Assembly (NCBI GenBank): GCA_037974335.1
Contig: CM075760.1
Location: 31,270,902 to 31,334,901 of the forward strand
DNA from: Prionace glauca
Taxonomy: Eukaryota; Chordata; Chondrichthyes; Carcharhiniformes; Carcharhinidae
Reading direction: 5' to 3'
DNA length: 64,000 nt
Shown here piece after piece: positions 45,662 through 58,510 of this stretch (positions are counted from its first letter, which is position 1; each line of letters opens with the position of its first letter). The position numbers and the translations under genes were made by a program. Below the pieces are notes generated by a model. It had not been told where the DNA came from, did no database searches, and worked only from the letters and a program-made list of their open reading frames with translations.

Positions 45662-46116
45662 GACATAAGGAAACAATCATTTCTGGGGCTTTAGCACAGG
45701 TTTCTTTGTCAGGACGAGTAACACAGGGATTTGTGTGGCAAACACGGATTTGAATCCCTATGACATCCACAGGAGTGACTGACTCCACCTGACTAAGAGC
45801 TGTTATTCCCAAAGGGGGGACAGTCATGGCGGGCTCCATAAATGTCTTATCTGAGGTAACAATAGTGAATCTGTCAGAGGAAGAGAAAATAATCTGTTCC
45901 TTTTCATTCTTACAAGCAGTTCCACATTTACAGACAGAATCAGGACATGTCAAGTTTGAAAAGACTAAGTATGAAAACCTCTCCAGAAGAAAAAGAACAG
46001 TGCAATAAATGTTAAGTGTTATTCCCAATCAAGTGCTTTTCCCAATCAAGTTCGATCCAGTATTCAGTTGTTCAAAGTGATGGTTTGTAAATAGAATTTC
46101 GGAATGGTTCCTGGCA

Positions 46117-46119
<3 letters not shown>

Positions 46120-46169
<50 letters not shown>
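46120..46169. repeat. (CA)n microsatellite
   Basis: About 24 perfect CA units. Confidence 0.97.
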
Positions 46170-46329
46170 GTTTTGTCAAAAGATAAGATTTACACAAGAT
46201 GACAGCTGTATAAATATTGCAAGTTATTCAGTCTCAGTGAAGGACAGAGAGAGACACAAAAAAGGATGCTGGGACAATGATGTAGATGAACCATTAAAAT
46301 GCTCCCATTCTCGAAAATCCTTGAAATTT

Positions 46330-46560
46330 TAAACATATGAGGGACATATCTTATTTATTTCCCAAAATTACTGTGAAATCTGATTCGATCACCCTTTTAA
46401 GCTGTTCATTCCACTTCATAACAAATCTTGCGTAAAAATAAATAATTTCATTTCTGTCTCTCAGCTCAATAAAATAAACTTTTGCCGATTGGTTGCTGAC
46501 CGCCCTCCCAGTTGAAATACTCTCTCTTTAATTGCCCCAATCAAAACTTCATGATTTTGA
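46330..46560 (-). mobile_element. Very old LINE scrap
   Basis: Words 'tgtgaaatctgattcgatca', 'cccttttaagctgttcattc' resemble reverse LINE ORF2 C-terminal wording. Weak. Confidence 0.35.
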
Positions 46561-47080
46561 GTACTAATAAAAGTGTTCAAAAGATTGACAAGGAAATAGA
46601 GAGAGGGAGAGAGGCTTGGAGAGTTGGGAGAAATAAAAACGGGGTGCTGACAGATAAAAGCTGAGAAACAAAAAGTAAATAGCAGATGGAGAGAAAATGA
46701 TTAAACAATGAAACATAACAGTTATAATTTTCTTCCTTCATGAAAACCGGGAGTTCAGTGACTGATCCACTGACCATCAGTTATGTCCGGGAAACTCTGA
46801 ACAGATCACAACAGACTCATTTGTAAATGTCACCGCAATGTGATCTGTGTGACTCTGCCCTGACTCTGTGGGCAGATATAGGCCGCACTGACAGATGTTC
46901 TCACCAGATTGTGGTCTCTGGATTTATTTTCTGCTCAGAAGTGAGATGTGCGGTTTGGAACCGGCAGCAAGAATCGGGAAGTTGTGTTACCTGAGATTGA
47001 AACAGTGGGCGTCAGTTTGATGTTATCACCGTGAACAGTCTTCCTGCCTCTGAGGGTGAACTCACTCTGACAGCCTGAAT

Positions 47081-47349
47081 TTTAGAACGGAGTTGAGGAG
47101 GAACTTCTTCACTCAAAGGGTGGTGAATCTCTGGAATTCTCTGCCCGTTGAAGTGGTGGAGGCTGCCTCGCTAAATATTTTTAAGAAGCGGGTTGATGGG
47201 TTTTTGATAAGAGAAGGGATTAAGGGTTATGGGGAGAGGAACGGAAAGTGGAACTGAGCCACGACAGATCAGCCATGATCTTATTGAATGGCGGGGCAGG
47301 CACGAAGGGCCAGATGGCCTACTCCTGCTCCTATTTCTTATGTTCTTAA
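47081..47349 (+). mobile_element. Young CR1-like LINE 3' end
   Basis: Nearly identical to 18690-18987: frame FRTELRRN-like start, FTQRVVNLWNSLPVEVVEA, then 'gccatgatcttattgaatgg' and tail 'ctatttcttatgttcttaag'. 269 bases, 5'-truncated. Confidence 0.9.
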
Positions 47350-47774
47350 GAACAGTCACCCAGATTGATGCTGGCCTCAGCATTACATTCACTTCCAGTG
47401 CCATTTTTGTGAGTCAAGAGAATTGTCGTATTTGGTGTTTAAATAGGTTAATTAAAGGGAAGGTGGACTGAAGATTACCACCGAGAAAAAAGAGGGAAAA
47501 TTAAAGCAACATTTTGTCCCGCAGATCTAAAATAAAAAAAATAGGTGTGTTAGGCATCGTGTGAGAGAAATCGAAGAGAGAGGTTAAGTGAGTGAACAGG
47601 TCTGTTTTCGGCACTGAATTTCCCTTGATGGGAGTTTTGTGTTTCATCTTTTCAGTCACAAGGCGACTTAAGCAAAAAAAAACATTTTTTTTCAACTAAT
47701 AGCTGGATCCGTCTCTTGGGTACCAGTAAAACTGAAGTATTGGAGATTGAGTGAGAAAAGAGAAGTCATCCGAT

Positions 47775-47970
47775 TTAAGCACAATCTGAAACAGAGAGAG
47801 ACATAGAGAGAGAGACAGAGGGGAAAACACAGAGAGAGAAGGAGCCAGGGAGAGAGAAGGGGGCAAGGAAAGACAAACAGAGACAAAGAGGGGGGGGGAA
47901 CAGAGGCAGGAATGGCGGGGAGTAGGGGAGAGGGAGAAAGAGGCAGGGAGAGAGAGAGAGAGAGAGAGAT
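47775..47970. repeat. Purine-rich low-complexity tract
   Basis: gagagagacagagggg-type sequence with (GA)n near 47948-47968. Responsible for the Leu/Ser/Pro-rich minus-strand frames. Confidence 0.85.
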
Positions 47971-49461
47971 GCACATTAATGCCAATCCACATATGGTGAA
48001 TGATCTGCTGAGTGTTTCTGGCATTTGTTTTTCAGCCCCATGCATCTGCAATATATTATTTTATGAACAACAGTTATTTGGTCAGATTAGTAAAAGGATT
48101 GTCGATGAAGGGAAAGCTTTGTGGATTGATTTAGTCGAGGAAACTGAGATAAGTAAATTTCGGAGGGAATACCAGAGCTTCGGGCCTTAGCAGTTGAACA
48201 CATTCCAAATTGAAAAAAACCCAATCATTTAAAATATAACAATACAAACTGCAGGAAGTCAAACGTGACATAACTGGCAAAACTTGTTCTATGGCAATTT
48301 ATTTTCTTTTTTTCTGGGAAATAGATAAGCAATTAATGATTGGTTAGATATTCAGCCTGTTGGATCCATCTGAGATATTGTAAGTCCACAATTCAGTCTC
48401 ACACTGTCAGCATATTAGTGAATGCTTTTAATAAAATGAGACAGACGAAACATTTTTCGCTAAAATCTGTGGTAAATTGACGCAATGCAACACAATATTC
48501 AACTATTAAAATTTGTCTCAACAGGGATTGCCTGACGGTGTTACAATGAATTCTGCACCATTCTTCACACACTGACTTGTCCCCCAATGACATTTAATCA
48601 CTTAGAAATTGTTAGAACATTCACGCTAAATACAATAACAGAGCAATTCGGCGTTTCTCACAGTTACTTATAGATATTAGCAAAAAAATAAACCTATATT
48701 TCCAAACAAGAATGACTGGTATCGGACAGGCACATCCGATGCATATCGTGATTGATAATATCTTGACAGGAAATATATTCATTGTTCTATATTGAATTAA
48801 CAGAGAGAGGTTCTTCTGTCATGTAAAGAGACAAACCTTGTGGAATATAAAAATACATTGGATCTCAGGCAATATAATCAGATTCGTGGTGGACATTAGT
48901 ACTAATTAAGAGGACCTAATGTCACATAAGTAGCAGGATGGTCCAGTGTTGATTAACGAGGGATACGAGCGAATTTAATATAAAGAGGGTCAGGGTCTAC
49001 CGTCATATAATTAAATATTGGAGCTGGTACAAAATAAGTAGAAATATGGACTGGTGTGATGTAATCAGTGAGATGGTTCCTTTAATTCATAACTAATAAA
49101 GCTGTGTCTTCTGTATACTGGCCTTTTTGCGAGTGGGTGACAGTTTCTTCCTAATGAGGAAAACTTTCCTATTCATGGCTTTCAATTTTGTACTAAGTCT
49201 CTCATAGACTGCTCAGTTCTAAGAGAAACAAACTTAGTGCTCAGCTGTTATGATAGTGGAAGTATATTAACCAACGTTAATTTCATTAACGTCAAACTCT
49301 CAGACCGTGGGCCTCGCATGTTTCCAGATGTCATTTTAAGAATTGATGGAATTTTTACGTAGATTTCCATTAATCATTGCCATCGAGACAGATAACATTC
49401 AAGTCTAGGAACAAAACTTGCCCCGACAATCAAATACATCCCTGTGATATTGGACACTGAC
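47971..49461. other. No identified gene
   Basis: AT-rich. 48800-49110 repeats a loose theme (gaccta-tgtcacataagt, atggactggtgtgatgtaa) like the degenerate array at 62940-64000. 49120-49230 has weak LINE wording. Confidence 0.4.
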
Positions 49462-49749
49462 CTCACACTTTAGACATGATGTGGGTGTGCCAGCGTTGGA
49501 CTGGCGTAAACACAGTAAAAAGTCTGACAACACCAGGTTTTAGTCCAACCGATTTATTTGATAATATTCTCACAAGCAAGCAAGCTTTCGAGGTTACCCT
49601 CTTCGTCAGGTGAATGGAGAGTTCTGGCCTCAGACAGAGCATATAATGTAACCTCGAAAGCTTGCTTGCTTGTGAGAATATTATCAAATAAATCGGTTGG
49701 TCTAAAACCTGTTGTTGTCAAACTTTTTACTGTGCTCACACTTTAGACA
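49462..49749 (+). mobile_element. Complete fold-back element with 15-base target-site duplication
   Basis: Perfect direct repeats ctcacactttagaca at 49462-49476 and 49735-49749 flank an element from 49477 (tgatgtgggtgtgccagc) to 49734 (actttttactgtg). Inside, arms of roughly 100 bases (acaacaccaggttttagtcc ... gataatattctcacaag) face each other around a 70-base centre. The left arm has about 35 extra outer bases with no counterpart on the right. No open frame, no poly-A. Confidence 0.9.
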
Positions 49750-50282
49750 CAGTGAACTAAATGTCACAATGTAAAACACAAAATGTGATCAGTTCACAGT
49801 CTTATCTCACAGGAATCTGCATCATTTTTGAAACAGACGGTAATATGTTCAATTCCCACAACAGATACCTGAACTCATGATCCAACCTGTGGCCCAGTGA
49901 TGAATGTTCAATTATTTCATTATTAGATGCGATGATATCTAATTGTAGCAATATTATTATTAAACTGGTAATACAGAATTTTGAAATAATGCTCTGGGGA
50001 CAGGAGTTCAAATTCCAACTAGACAGCTGGGGAATTTCAATTCAATTAATTTGATTCAACTGAAATAAACATTCTTCTGTAATTAATAACAATCATATTT
50101 CATCAAAGCTCATCTTCTCTAGTGGCTTTAAGGAGAGGGAACTTTACTTCTTACTTATAAAGTATAGACAATTGTCAGAAAAAGCAGCAGGCCTGAGGAT
50201 TGTGAATTAAACGAATGAAGACAACATGATGGGGGGGTGGAAATAGATTATGAGAGTAAAACTGCAGGGAACATTACACATA

Positions 50283-50545
50283 CAATGGCGGCACAGTAGC
50301 ACAGTGGTGAGCATTGCTGCTTCACAGCGGCCCGGATTCGATTGCCCTCTTGGGAGACTGCCTGGGTGAGCTTGCACGTTCTCCCCGTGTCTACGTGGGT
50401 GTCCTCTGAGTTCTCCGACTTCCATGCAGATTCTGTGTTGGTCAGAAGAATTCACCCGGATAGGCTCCAGACTGTGGTGACTTGGGGATTTCACGGTAAC
50501 TCCATTGCAGTGCTAATGTAAGCCTGATCTGTGACTTTTTTTTTA
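50283..50545 (+). mobile_element. tRNA-derived SINE with alternative 3' end
   Basis: Head 'ggcggcacagtagcacagtg', body 'gcacgttctccccgtgtct', 3' end 'tttcacggtaactccattgc' and 'agtgctaatgtaagcctg'. The middle is rearranged relative to 21570. Confidence 0.85.
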
Positions 50546-50579
50546 AATAAACTACTTATAAAAGCATCTATGAATATTT

Positions 50580-52545
50580 GAATGGACAAAGATTAATGAA
50601 GACAAATGTACGAAATTTGCATTCAGAAACCAGAGAAATTATAGTGGGGAAGGAAGAAATGTTGGTGGAATAGACAACAAAGGTTGACTCCATCTTCACA
50701 AAAGAGGACACAAGTACCCTTCAAAAAATGTTATGGAACCAAGGGGATAGTTGGAAGACGGCATTGAAGAATAATGGTGTTAGTAGAAAAATCATGTTGG
50801 TGAAATTGATACGGTTAAAAGCTAAAAAATCACCAGGGCCTGATAATCTACATCCCTAAGTATGAGGGGAAATGGCCCCGGAGAATATTGGATGCATTGG
50901 TGTTCATCTTCTAAAATTCGATACACTCTGGAGCAGTTCCGACAGATTGTAACTCCAATGTATACAATGGAAGAGAGAGTAACAATGGTGAATTACAGCC
51001 TGATTTGTGTATCAGTGAAGATGTCAGAGACTGTTATCAAAGATATGATAGCAAAATATTTGAAAGGCATCAACGGAGTTGGATGAAGACAAGATGATCT
51101 TAAGAAAGCCATGCTATTCTTAACAAACATACTTGCGTTTTTTAGTTCGTATAAATGATAGAATTGGCAAAGGGTAGGGGGTGGACCACCGTGCGTGGTG
51201 TATTTTCACTTTCAGAAGACATTTGGGAAGGTTTCTCATAATATATTAGAAGGCCAAATTAAGGTAACGTGTAGGCAGAGGTATATAAATTATTGACAGA
51301 TAAGAAAGTGAGAGTGGAAGTAGATAAGGATTTTTTCCGAGTGTTTTTCAGCTCCTAGTGGGGTACCACAGGATCCCAACTTACTTTATTTATTCATCAC
51401 AAGTACGCTACAGTAACATTGCAATGAGGTTCCAATGAAAATCCCTGAGACGCCACACTCCAGGTCATTTTCGGCGACACACACCTGAAGGAGGATTTAT
51501 GCCAATGCACCTACGCATAATGACATTGGGACTGTGGGAGGAAACCTGAGCACCTGGAAGAAACCCACATAGACACGGAGAGAACGTGCAGATAGCGTAC
51601 AGCAATGACCCAAACCGAGGTATTAACCCAGGTCCTCGGCACTGTGGCCAGTGGGATCTGGATGAGGCACTCAATTGTAGTATGTCCAAAATGGCAGGCG
51701 ATACAAAGTTTGACAAAAGTGTGAATCGTGAGGAGGGTCCTGGGGGTAGCGCGGGGGGGCTGGGGGGGGGGGGCTGCAGGGAGGAGAGCTTCAATGTGAT
51801 CTGGACAATTTGAGTGAATGGGTGAACACGGAGCAGATGCCTTACAACGGGGATAAATGTACAGTTATATACTGGTGTGTAAAGCCGAAAGCAACATATA
51901 TTAGGAAGTGTGATGTAAAAATGGATCCGGGTGTCCTTTTGCACCAGTCAATGAAATTTTAGAGGCAAGTACAACAAGCAATCTTGTTGCAAGAAGACAT
52001 GAATTCAGAATTAGGGAAGTCTTACTGCAGTTACTCCGGTCCTAGAAAGAATGCAGAAGGGATTTACTAAGATGCTATCGGGATTTGATGGTTTGATTTA
52101 TAAGGAGTGGTTGGAGAGACTAGACCTTTTTTTCTGTGGGGTGTAGAAGGCTAAGGGGTGATTTTATAGACTTCTATAAAACGATGAGGGATACAGATCA
52201 GCAAGATAGTCAATATCTTGTCCCAACGATAGGGGAATCTAAAACTAGAGGGAACAGGTTTAAGGTGAGAGGGGAGAGATGCAAAAGTGCCCAGAGGGGC
52301 ATTTGTTTCCACAGAGAGGGTGGTGAGTGTCTGGAACAAGCTGCCAGAGGTAGTAGTAGACGTTGTTACAATTTTGTCTTTTAAAAAGCATTTAAGCCAG
52401 TTACATGGGTAAGATGGGTATAGAAGAATATGGGCCAAGTGCAGGCAATAGGGACTAGTTTTGGTGTTTTTTAAAAAAAGGGCGGCATGGGTAAGTTGGT
52501 CCGAAAGACCTGTTTCCATGCTGTTAACCTTTCTGACTCTGAGAC
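50580..52545 (+). mobile_element. Old CR1-like LINE interrupted by a SINE
   Basis: Plus strand: KKSPGPDNLHP near 50825-50855, decayed reverse transcriptase to 51374, then after the SINE 'gcgatacaaagtttgac' (FADD region) and C-terminal blocks: 'gttaagaccagag'-type sequence replaced by 'aaactagagggaacaggtt', 'gtgtctggaacaagctgcc', 3' end 'gtccgaaagacctgtttcc'. Many breaks. Includes a G run near 51755-51770. Confidence 0.75.
51376..51657 (-). mobile_element. SINE inserted in the LINE
   Basis: Reverse SINE with the same alternative 3' end as 50283: 'cagtaacattgcaatgaggt', 'gactgtgggaggaaacctga', 'ggtattaacccaggtcctc'. Confidence 0.85.
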
Positions 52546-52844
52546 TGAGATGATTGGCTTTAAACAACCAGAACCATCTTACTCTGTGCTCGGTATGACT
52601 GTGGCCAGTGAAATATTTTCCCCCGGGTCCCCATTGATTGAAGCTTTGCTCAGGGTCCTTGTTGTGACAGTCATCAAGTGCTGCACTGATGTCGAGGGCA
52701 GGCTCTCTCACCTCACTTTATTAAATCAGTTATTTATACTATATTTGGAATAAGTGTAAATGATTTCTGGAAATGAGTGCTCCTAGTGGGACCCAAACAG
52801 AGCATTACTGAGCACATTATGATCATTATCATTATTATTATTGC

Positions 52845-53420
52845 TTATTCAATAATCCTTGATACTTTCTACTACGTTGGCCGAGTTCCGCTCATTGGGC
52901 GGAAGTTGGTCGAGTTGAATTTGTCCTGCCTTTTGTGATCACACATGTCTGCCAAAATTCCACAATGTTGTGTCTTTCATAGTGTCAGAGCTGTACTTGA
53001 ATAGATTGGCTGGGGCACAGCTAGTCACAGAGCAAAAATCATTATTATTGTTGCTGAAGTATTGTCAGGACGAATAATCTTTACATTGTCCAATGCTTTT
53101 AACATGGGGTTAGGCCACATATCACTCATGATCATATTGCATGACCGAGCGGGCTCCAGGAGATGAATGACCAACTCCTGTCCCTATCCTGTCCCTATCT
53201 TCCTATGTTATCATGTGAAATGAGTTGAACTGCTCGGAGACTGGCATCTGTGATACCTTAGGAGGAGGCCGCGATGGAACATCCTCTTGGCACTTCTGGC
53301 TGAAAATATTAGCAATTGTTTCAGTCTTGTTATTTTTCCTTCTTGCTGAGCTCCCCCATCTTAAAAATTGGGATTTTATTTGAGACTTCTGCTGCGTTTA
53401 TTTTAAACTACCATTCAGGG
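52845..53420 (-). mobile_element. Possible ancient LINE of another type
   Basis: Words 'tgaatttgtcctgccttttg' and 'gtcttgttatttttccttct' resemble a shark LINE, also hinted at near 27400. Low certainty. Confidence 0.3.
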
Positions 53421-53869
53421 CCGTGTGCGGGAGAACTGCAACGTTACATCCTGCCGATAAAAATTCGGATCAGAGTGATCGTGTGATGTATATATTGACA
53501 CGTACCGGTGCAAATTAGTTGAAACAAGGTGCCATGTGATATATTATATTATAATCAGAGTCAGGGCCCATTCCACATATGTACATATGGAGGCCAATTC
53601 AAAATGAACGGACACAGAGTCCAGTGTAGTGTTTATTGAAGCAGTGCCTGAATCATCTAAAGTTAACTGATCAAGATTGCAGTTCCATCTGCTGGCAAAA
53701 CTCTGCAATTACAGTTAACTGTGACAATGTCATTATCCGGAATGATCAATGATACTAATGCATCAAGAATTCATGCCCATAGATATAATACCACATCCCC
53801 TTCTGTGGAAGGTGCCAAAATTAAAGGTGCAAAGAATTGTATATGTACGCTGTTGAATAATGTAGGTGA

Positions 53870-54715
53870 GGTGGTGTCCAATCGGAATCTATCGAGCCCC
53901 CTCAATTATTTACAATATTCATCAGCGACTTAAATAGTTACAAAAATAGACAAATATCCAACTGATATTGATTAAGATTTTTTTTAGAAAGTACAAAGTT
54001 AAATTCAGTTAATGCCCAGCGAGATATGGAATTCCGGTGCAGAGCTTCTTAAAATGCCACGAACTGATGCAGAATACAGTCAAGAAGGCCAAAGGAATGC
54101 TGGTCTTCATATCTAAAGGGTAGGAGTACAGGGATGCAGATGTTGTGCTGCAATTGTGCAAAATCTTTGTTAGACCCCAATTTCAGAACTCTGAGCAGGT
54201 ATGGGCAACAAACTTTGGAAGCGTGTTCACCCTGGAAGGAATTCAATACAGGTTTACAAGAATTATATCTGATTTTAAGGGTTGCGAGGAGAATTTAGAC
54301 AAATTCAGAGGTTTTCGCTCGAATTCAAAAGTTTGAAGGGTGCGCTCACAGAAATCAACAAAATATTTACAGGGAAGGACAGGGTGCATAAGGATCATAT
54401 GTTTCCGTCAGTTGAAAGTTCGAGAATCAAGGGCCATATTTTTAAAAAAAAAGGCCAAGCCATGCAGGAGAGTTGATACAAAGCATTTCTACACACAGAG
54501 AGTGGCGAAGTTTGGAACTCTGTTCCTCAAACGCCGGTGCGTGCTGGCTCAATTGTTAAATTTAAGTCTAAGGTTTTTTTTTAATTGAGCAAGGGTATCA
54601 AGGGATAAGGGTCATGGGCAGGTACGTGGAATTTGGAGACAGATCAGCCAAGATCTTAAAGAATGCCGGGGCGAGTCTGTGGAGTTGAATGGCCCACTCC
54701 TGTTCCTATATTGCC
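53870..54715 (+). mobile_element. Old CR1-like LINE 3' half
   Basis: C-terminal ORF2 blocks: 'gtcaagaaggccaaaggaat', 'atgttgtgctgcaattgtgc', 'aattcaatacaggtttacaa', 'cacagagagtggcgaagttt', and 3' end 'gaatggcccactcctgttcc'. Several breaks. Confidence 0.7.
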
Positions 54716-54966
54716 AATCCAGCCTCAGAGCAAAATACCTCAATTCATGCTGCTATAATTGTGTTAATCCTGGTTAGAAGGAAGAATGTTGATCAAAGCC
54801 CTGTTGGAGACCATGGAATCTTTAACGTCCAGCTCGGCAATCATGGCATTGGGAACGTTTATTTCTTCATCACCCACCTGAAAGATAGTTGGGGTCATTA
54901 TCTCTGAATCCTCCCAAGAAGGCAAGGTGGAGTCTTAAGTTGAAGGAAAATGTGTGTATTCCTATG

Positions 54967-55004
<38 letters not shown>

Positions 55005-55025
55005 TGAGTGTGTGTGTGTGTGTGT
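54967..55025. repeat. (TG)n microsatellite
   Basis: TG run with short interruptions (tgagtgagtg). Confidence 0.95.
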
Positions 55026-56677
55026 CTACGTGCATGTGTATATGAAAAGAAGACAATCTGTGAGACAGAATGAGAACAATAGAGAATGTGTGGGTGTGTG
55101 TTTGGCTGTGTGCTTTGTCTGGAAAATGTCAAGTTGTGCACAAATCAATTTCACAATGTTCCAAATATAACAATCCACTCTCATCAACCTAATCATTTTC
55201 ACTCTTTCCAGCTTCGATTTGAAGATCCACCATCAGCAGGATGTGACTCTAGCCGGACAGCAGTATGTGTAACTGGGCAAAGCCTTCTGAGATGCCCTGG
55301 AATACCACTCTGCTGAAAATAAGTTGAGAACAGGAAACAAATGTTGGTCTTCTCAGAGATCCCCACATCCCATGGAAGAATAAATGAAATAAAACACAAG
55401 CATACATGTTTATGTAGTATAAAATATATCATCTCTCTGTATCAACTCTCGCAATCTGCCTGTATCTATTTCGATCCAACGATCACAGTGTTTGGTTGTG
55501 TTGAAGAGATCATGATTGTTGCTACCAAGGTGCTGGAGAAGCTGGAAACTTTCTTTTCCTAAGAAATGGGAAACATTGGTACAGGTTTACAAATTAAAAG
55601 ATCAGTAAGTTGCCTGCAGTACTGTTGCTGGGCAGATTTGTTTATAAATAGGCCCCATTGACGATGCTAAGAGTTTGAAGTTGGCTTGCAGCCAAGCGCT
55701 CAGCACTGAGTAAACAGATCTTTGAGTTACTGAACAAACACCGTCAGATGCTTCCTATAAATATTTTCGGGTGTTTGGCAGCAGGTTGGACTGCCGCCAA
55801 ATACTGCGTCGGACAGATTAATGTGAATCTGTAAGAATAGAATGGAACTCAGTCAGTAATATAATAATTATTTATTTCCCACAAGAAAGACACGTTTTAA
55901 TTTGTATTCTTTCTCAGCAAATATTTTAAATGAACGCACTGTTCACTATGTGATTAAACAATATCAGAAACTAGTAAAATGACCAGGTACTATTTCATTT
56001 TTATAACTTGCAAATAAATGTCCTTTCAACAATTAAAGCCATGTTGTGAGCTACTGCGTGATGTGCATGGAGGAGATTTTGTTGTTCCCAATCCCTCAGT
56101 CTAATGAGATCAGTGTAAAGGCCCCAAAATGAAAATAAGTAAAAGTAGAAGAAAACCATATAACTGCCTTCAACTGCACGGATTCTTGGAATATTCTCAG
56201 TGCTCTGCCCCTCTCTTACATTTGATTAGATCCATGTTCTGTTGTGCAGCGCAATCTGATTTCGATCATTTACCAGTCCCTATCGTAGCTGCCAATCTGT
56301 GAAGAAATGACCCGTTCATAACCTGGTTCAGTGGGAGATAAAACATTTATTCTTGTGATATTGTGCAATTTGCCGCAAAGTCCTGATATCCTGTTTTCAC
56401 ACTACCAGTGAATGTTAGACAGCCAGTGGCTAATAAAATGAGCTGTATTGATTTGGATGCTGACGGAGAACTTTCCTGATCCCCGTGTCCGTTCTGATTC
56501 ATTAAATTCTCTGTCCAAAGTCGATTTTAATTTCATGTTTCTCTGTCAACTCAAGTAATCATAAGTCAACCAGTTTTCTTTCACCGTTAATTTTCACAGG
56601 GTTAAATAACTATTGGGGAAATATAAGGCGTAACATTGCGTCATACGAGGATTTTCATTTTTGAATATATTTGTGAG
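55026..56677. other. No identified content
   Basis: About 1.65 kb with no exon, tRNA or repeat recognised. Confidence 0.4.
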
Positions 56678-56998
56678 TTGCACGGCGACATCTTTGTTAG
56701 CACTTCTGCCTTAAAGTGCCAGGGACACAGTTTCAATTCCAGATTTTGGTCTATGTGGAATCACTACCTGTGTGGAGTGTGCACATTCTCCTATTGTCTG
56801 CCTGTTTACTCACACTGTCAAATAATGTGTCATTTAGGTTGATTGGCCCATAATGACCCATACATTGACCCATAATATCAAGGGAATTAGCAGGGCACAT
56901 AGTTGGGTGTTGGGGATAGGGCCTGGGTTGGAATGGTATCGGTGCGAGCCCGATAGGCAAAATGGCCTCCTTCTGCTCTGTAGGGATTCTATGAACAA
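56678..56998 (+). mobile_element. tRNA-derived SINE, diverged
   Basis: 'gttagcacttctgccttaaa', 'ttcaattccagattttggtc', 'gtgtggagtgtgcacattct', 'tggcctccttctgctctgta'. Near full length. Confidence 0.8.
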
Positions 56999-57004
56999 GG
57001 GCAC

Positions 57005-57270
57005 CGCTGGATGACCAGAATTTATTGCCTACCTCTTTCCAAGGGCAATGGAGAGCCAACCACATTGCCGTGGCTCTGGAATTGCAGATAGGCCAAACTA
57101 GTTAAGGACGGCAGATCCCCTTCTCGAAAATTCATTAGTGAAGCAATAGGTTTTATTTTACACAATCGACAGTGATATCACGCTGAAAAGTAGATTCTTA
57201 TTTCCAGATGTTTTGACTGAATTTAAATTCAACCACCTGTTGTTCTGGGATTCGAAGCCAGGTCCTGAAA
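57005..57270 (-). mobile_element. SINE, same family as 5390-5695
   Basis: 'aagggcaatggagagccaac', 'cacattgccgtggctctgga', 'ttaaggacggcagatcccc', and 'gggattcgaagccaggtcc' for the B-box end. Confidence 0.7.
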
Positions 57271-57769
57271 ATATTAATGCAGTTATTGGATGAATTGTCA
57301 GCGACAATAACAGGAGGCCAATTCTTCTCTTCTTCGTACATCCGGTCTCAAATTACAGTGATAGCTATCCACACCTGAAATACAATCATCCCAGCATTTA
57401 GTTACATAAATCGATAATAATTCCTCTAATGAATTATATTTTTGCTGCAATGTGCTAGAAACTCAAAATTATTGCGGATCAGAGTGACGTATTCACCCCG
57501 ATAAGGTAATGTCATTTTCTTTATGTTTATTCCATTGTGAAGGGGTGCAGAAATGAAGGGACTTAATTTACAATCAAATTATTATTTTTTCTCTCTAATA
57601 CAGGTGCTCAAATGCAATTTCACCTCTCGGACTAGCAGAGACGTTACAATGGATTTCACTGTCACTGCCTCAGTGTTAGTCTGTCTCTTGAATGTTCCGG
57701 TGCCAGCAATCAATTAACTGGGAATAATTCTCAGTATTTTTGATATATTTTGTTTGATTTAATTTGATT

Positions 57770-58160
57770 TATTATTATCATATATATTAGTACACAGTGA
57801 AAATTATTCATTCTTGCACTATATACAGATGGAGCATACCGTACATAGGGCAGGACGGGAGAGAGTGAAGAATGTTATGTTGCAGTCATAGCTAGGGTCT
57901 AGAAAAAAAATCAATTTAATGCGATGTAGGTCCATTCAGTAATCTGATTGCAACAGTAAAGAAGTTGTTTTTGAATCAGTTTGCACGTTTCCTCAAATAT
58001 TGTATCTGTCCCCGATGGCAAAAGATGATTCAGTATGTCCGGGGTGCGTGACGTTTTGTTTTCATAGTTTTTTTCATATTTTATAAAGTGTCGAATCGGA
58101 GGTTGTGTTGACTCAGTCAGAGGCAGAAACCGGGCATCCTTGAGGCTCCCTGAGACTGAG
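57770..58160 (+). repeat. Dispersed repeat family X, copy 2
   Basis: Longer copy of the 14329-14560 repeat: adds 'tagtacacagtgaaaattat', 'ggagcataccgtacatagg' and, downstream, 'ggcagaaaccgggcatcctt'. Confidence 0.65.
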
Positions 58161-58319
58161 CTGTAAAGACAAAGAGTTCAATATTGGCAGCAACAGGATA
58201 GTCTGGGTCTGATCAGTCCCTGGGGAGTGTTCACAGTGTTTTCTTCAGTATGATTGTCTTGGAAGAACCTACAATTCCTCCGCCCCAGGGATTCAGAATC
58301 TATTTACTCCGCCCAAAGA

Positions 58320-58510
58320 CACTTCAAACAACGTAAAGAGGAAATCCTGGAAAATCTCAGCAACTCTGGCAGCATCAGTCAGGAGAGAGAAGCTTTGTCA
58401 AAAGGTCATCTGGACTCGAAACATCAGCTTTTTTCAATCCTCACAAATATTGCCAGGCCTGCTGAGAGTTTCCAGTATTTTGTCTTTTGTTTTCAATTTG
58501 CTGTAATTTG
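58320..58510. repeat. Fold-back repeat of the 'GATGAAGGGTCAT' family
   Basis: Left arm (cctggaaaatctcagcaact, ctggcagcatcagtcag) and right arm (aggcctgctgagagtttcca) are imperfect inverted partners around 'ggtcatctggactcgaaac'. An older half-copy lies near 58800-58950. Confidence 0.65.

Noticed and set aside
45648-46028. 126-codon minus frame with several cysteines and a hydrophobic start
   Set aside because: Begins with TTG not ATG, runs into the minisatellite, no splice sites or family recognised. Kept only as a weak possibility.
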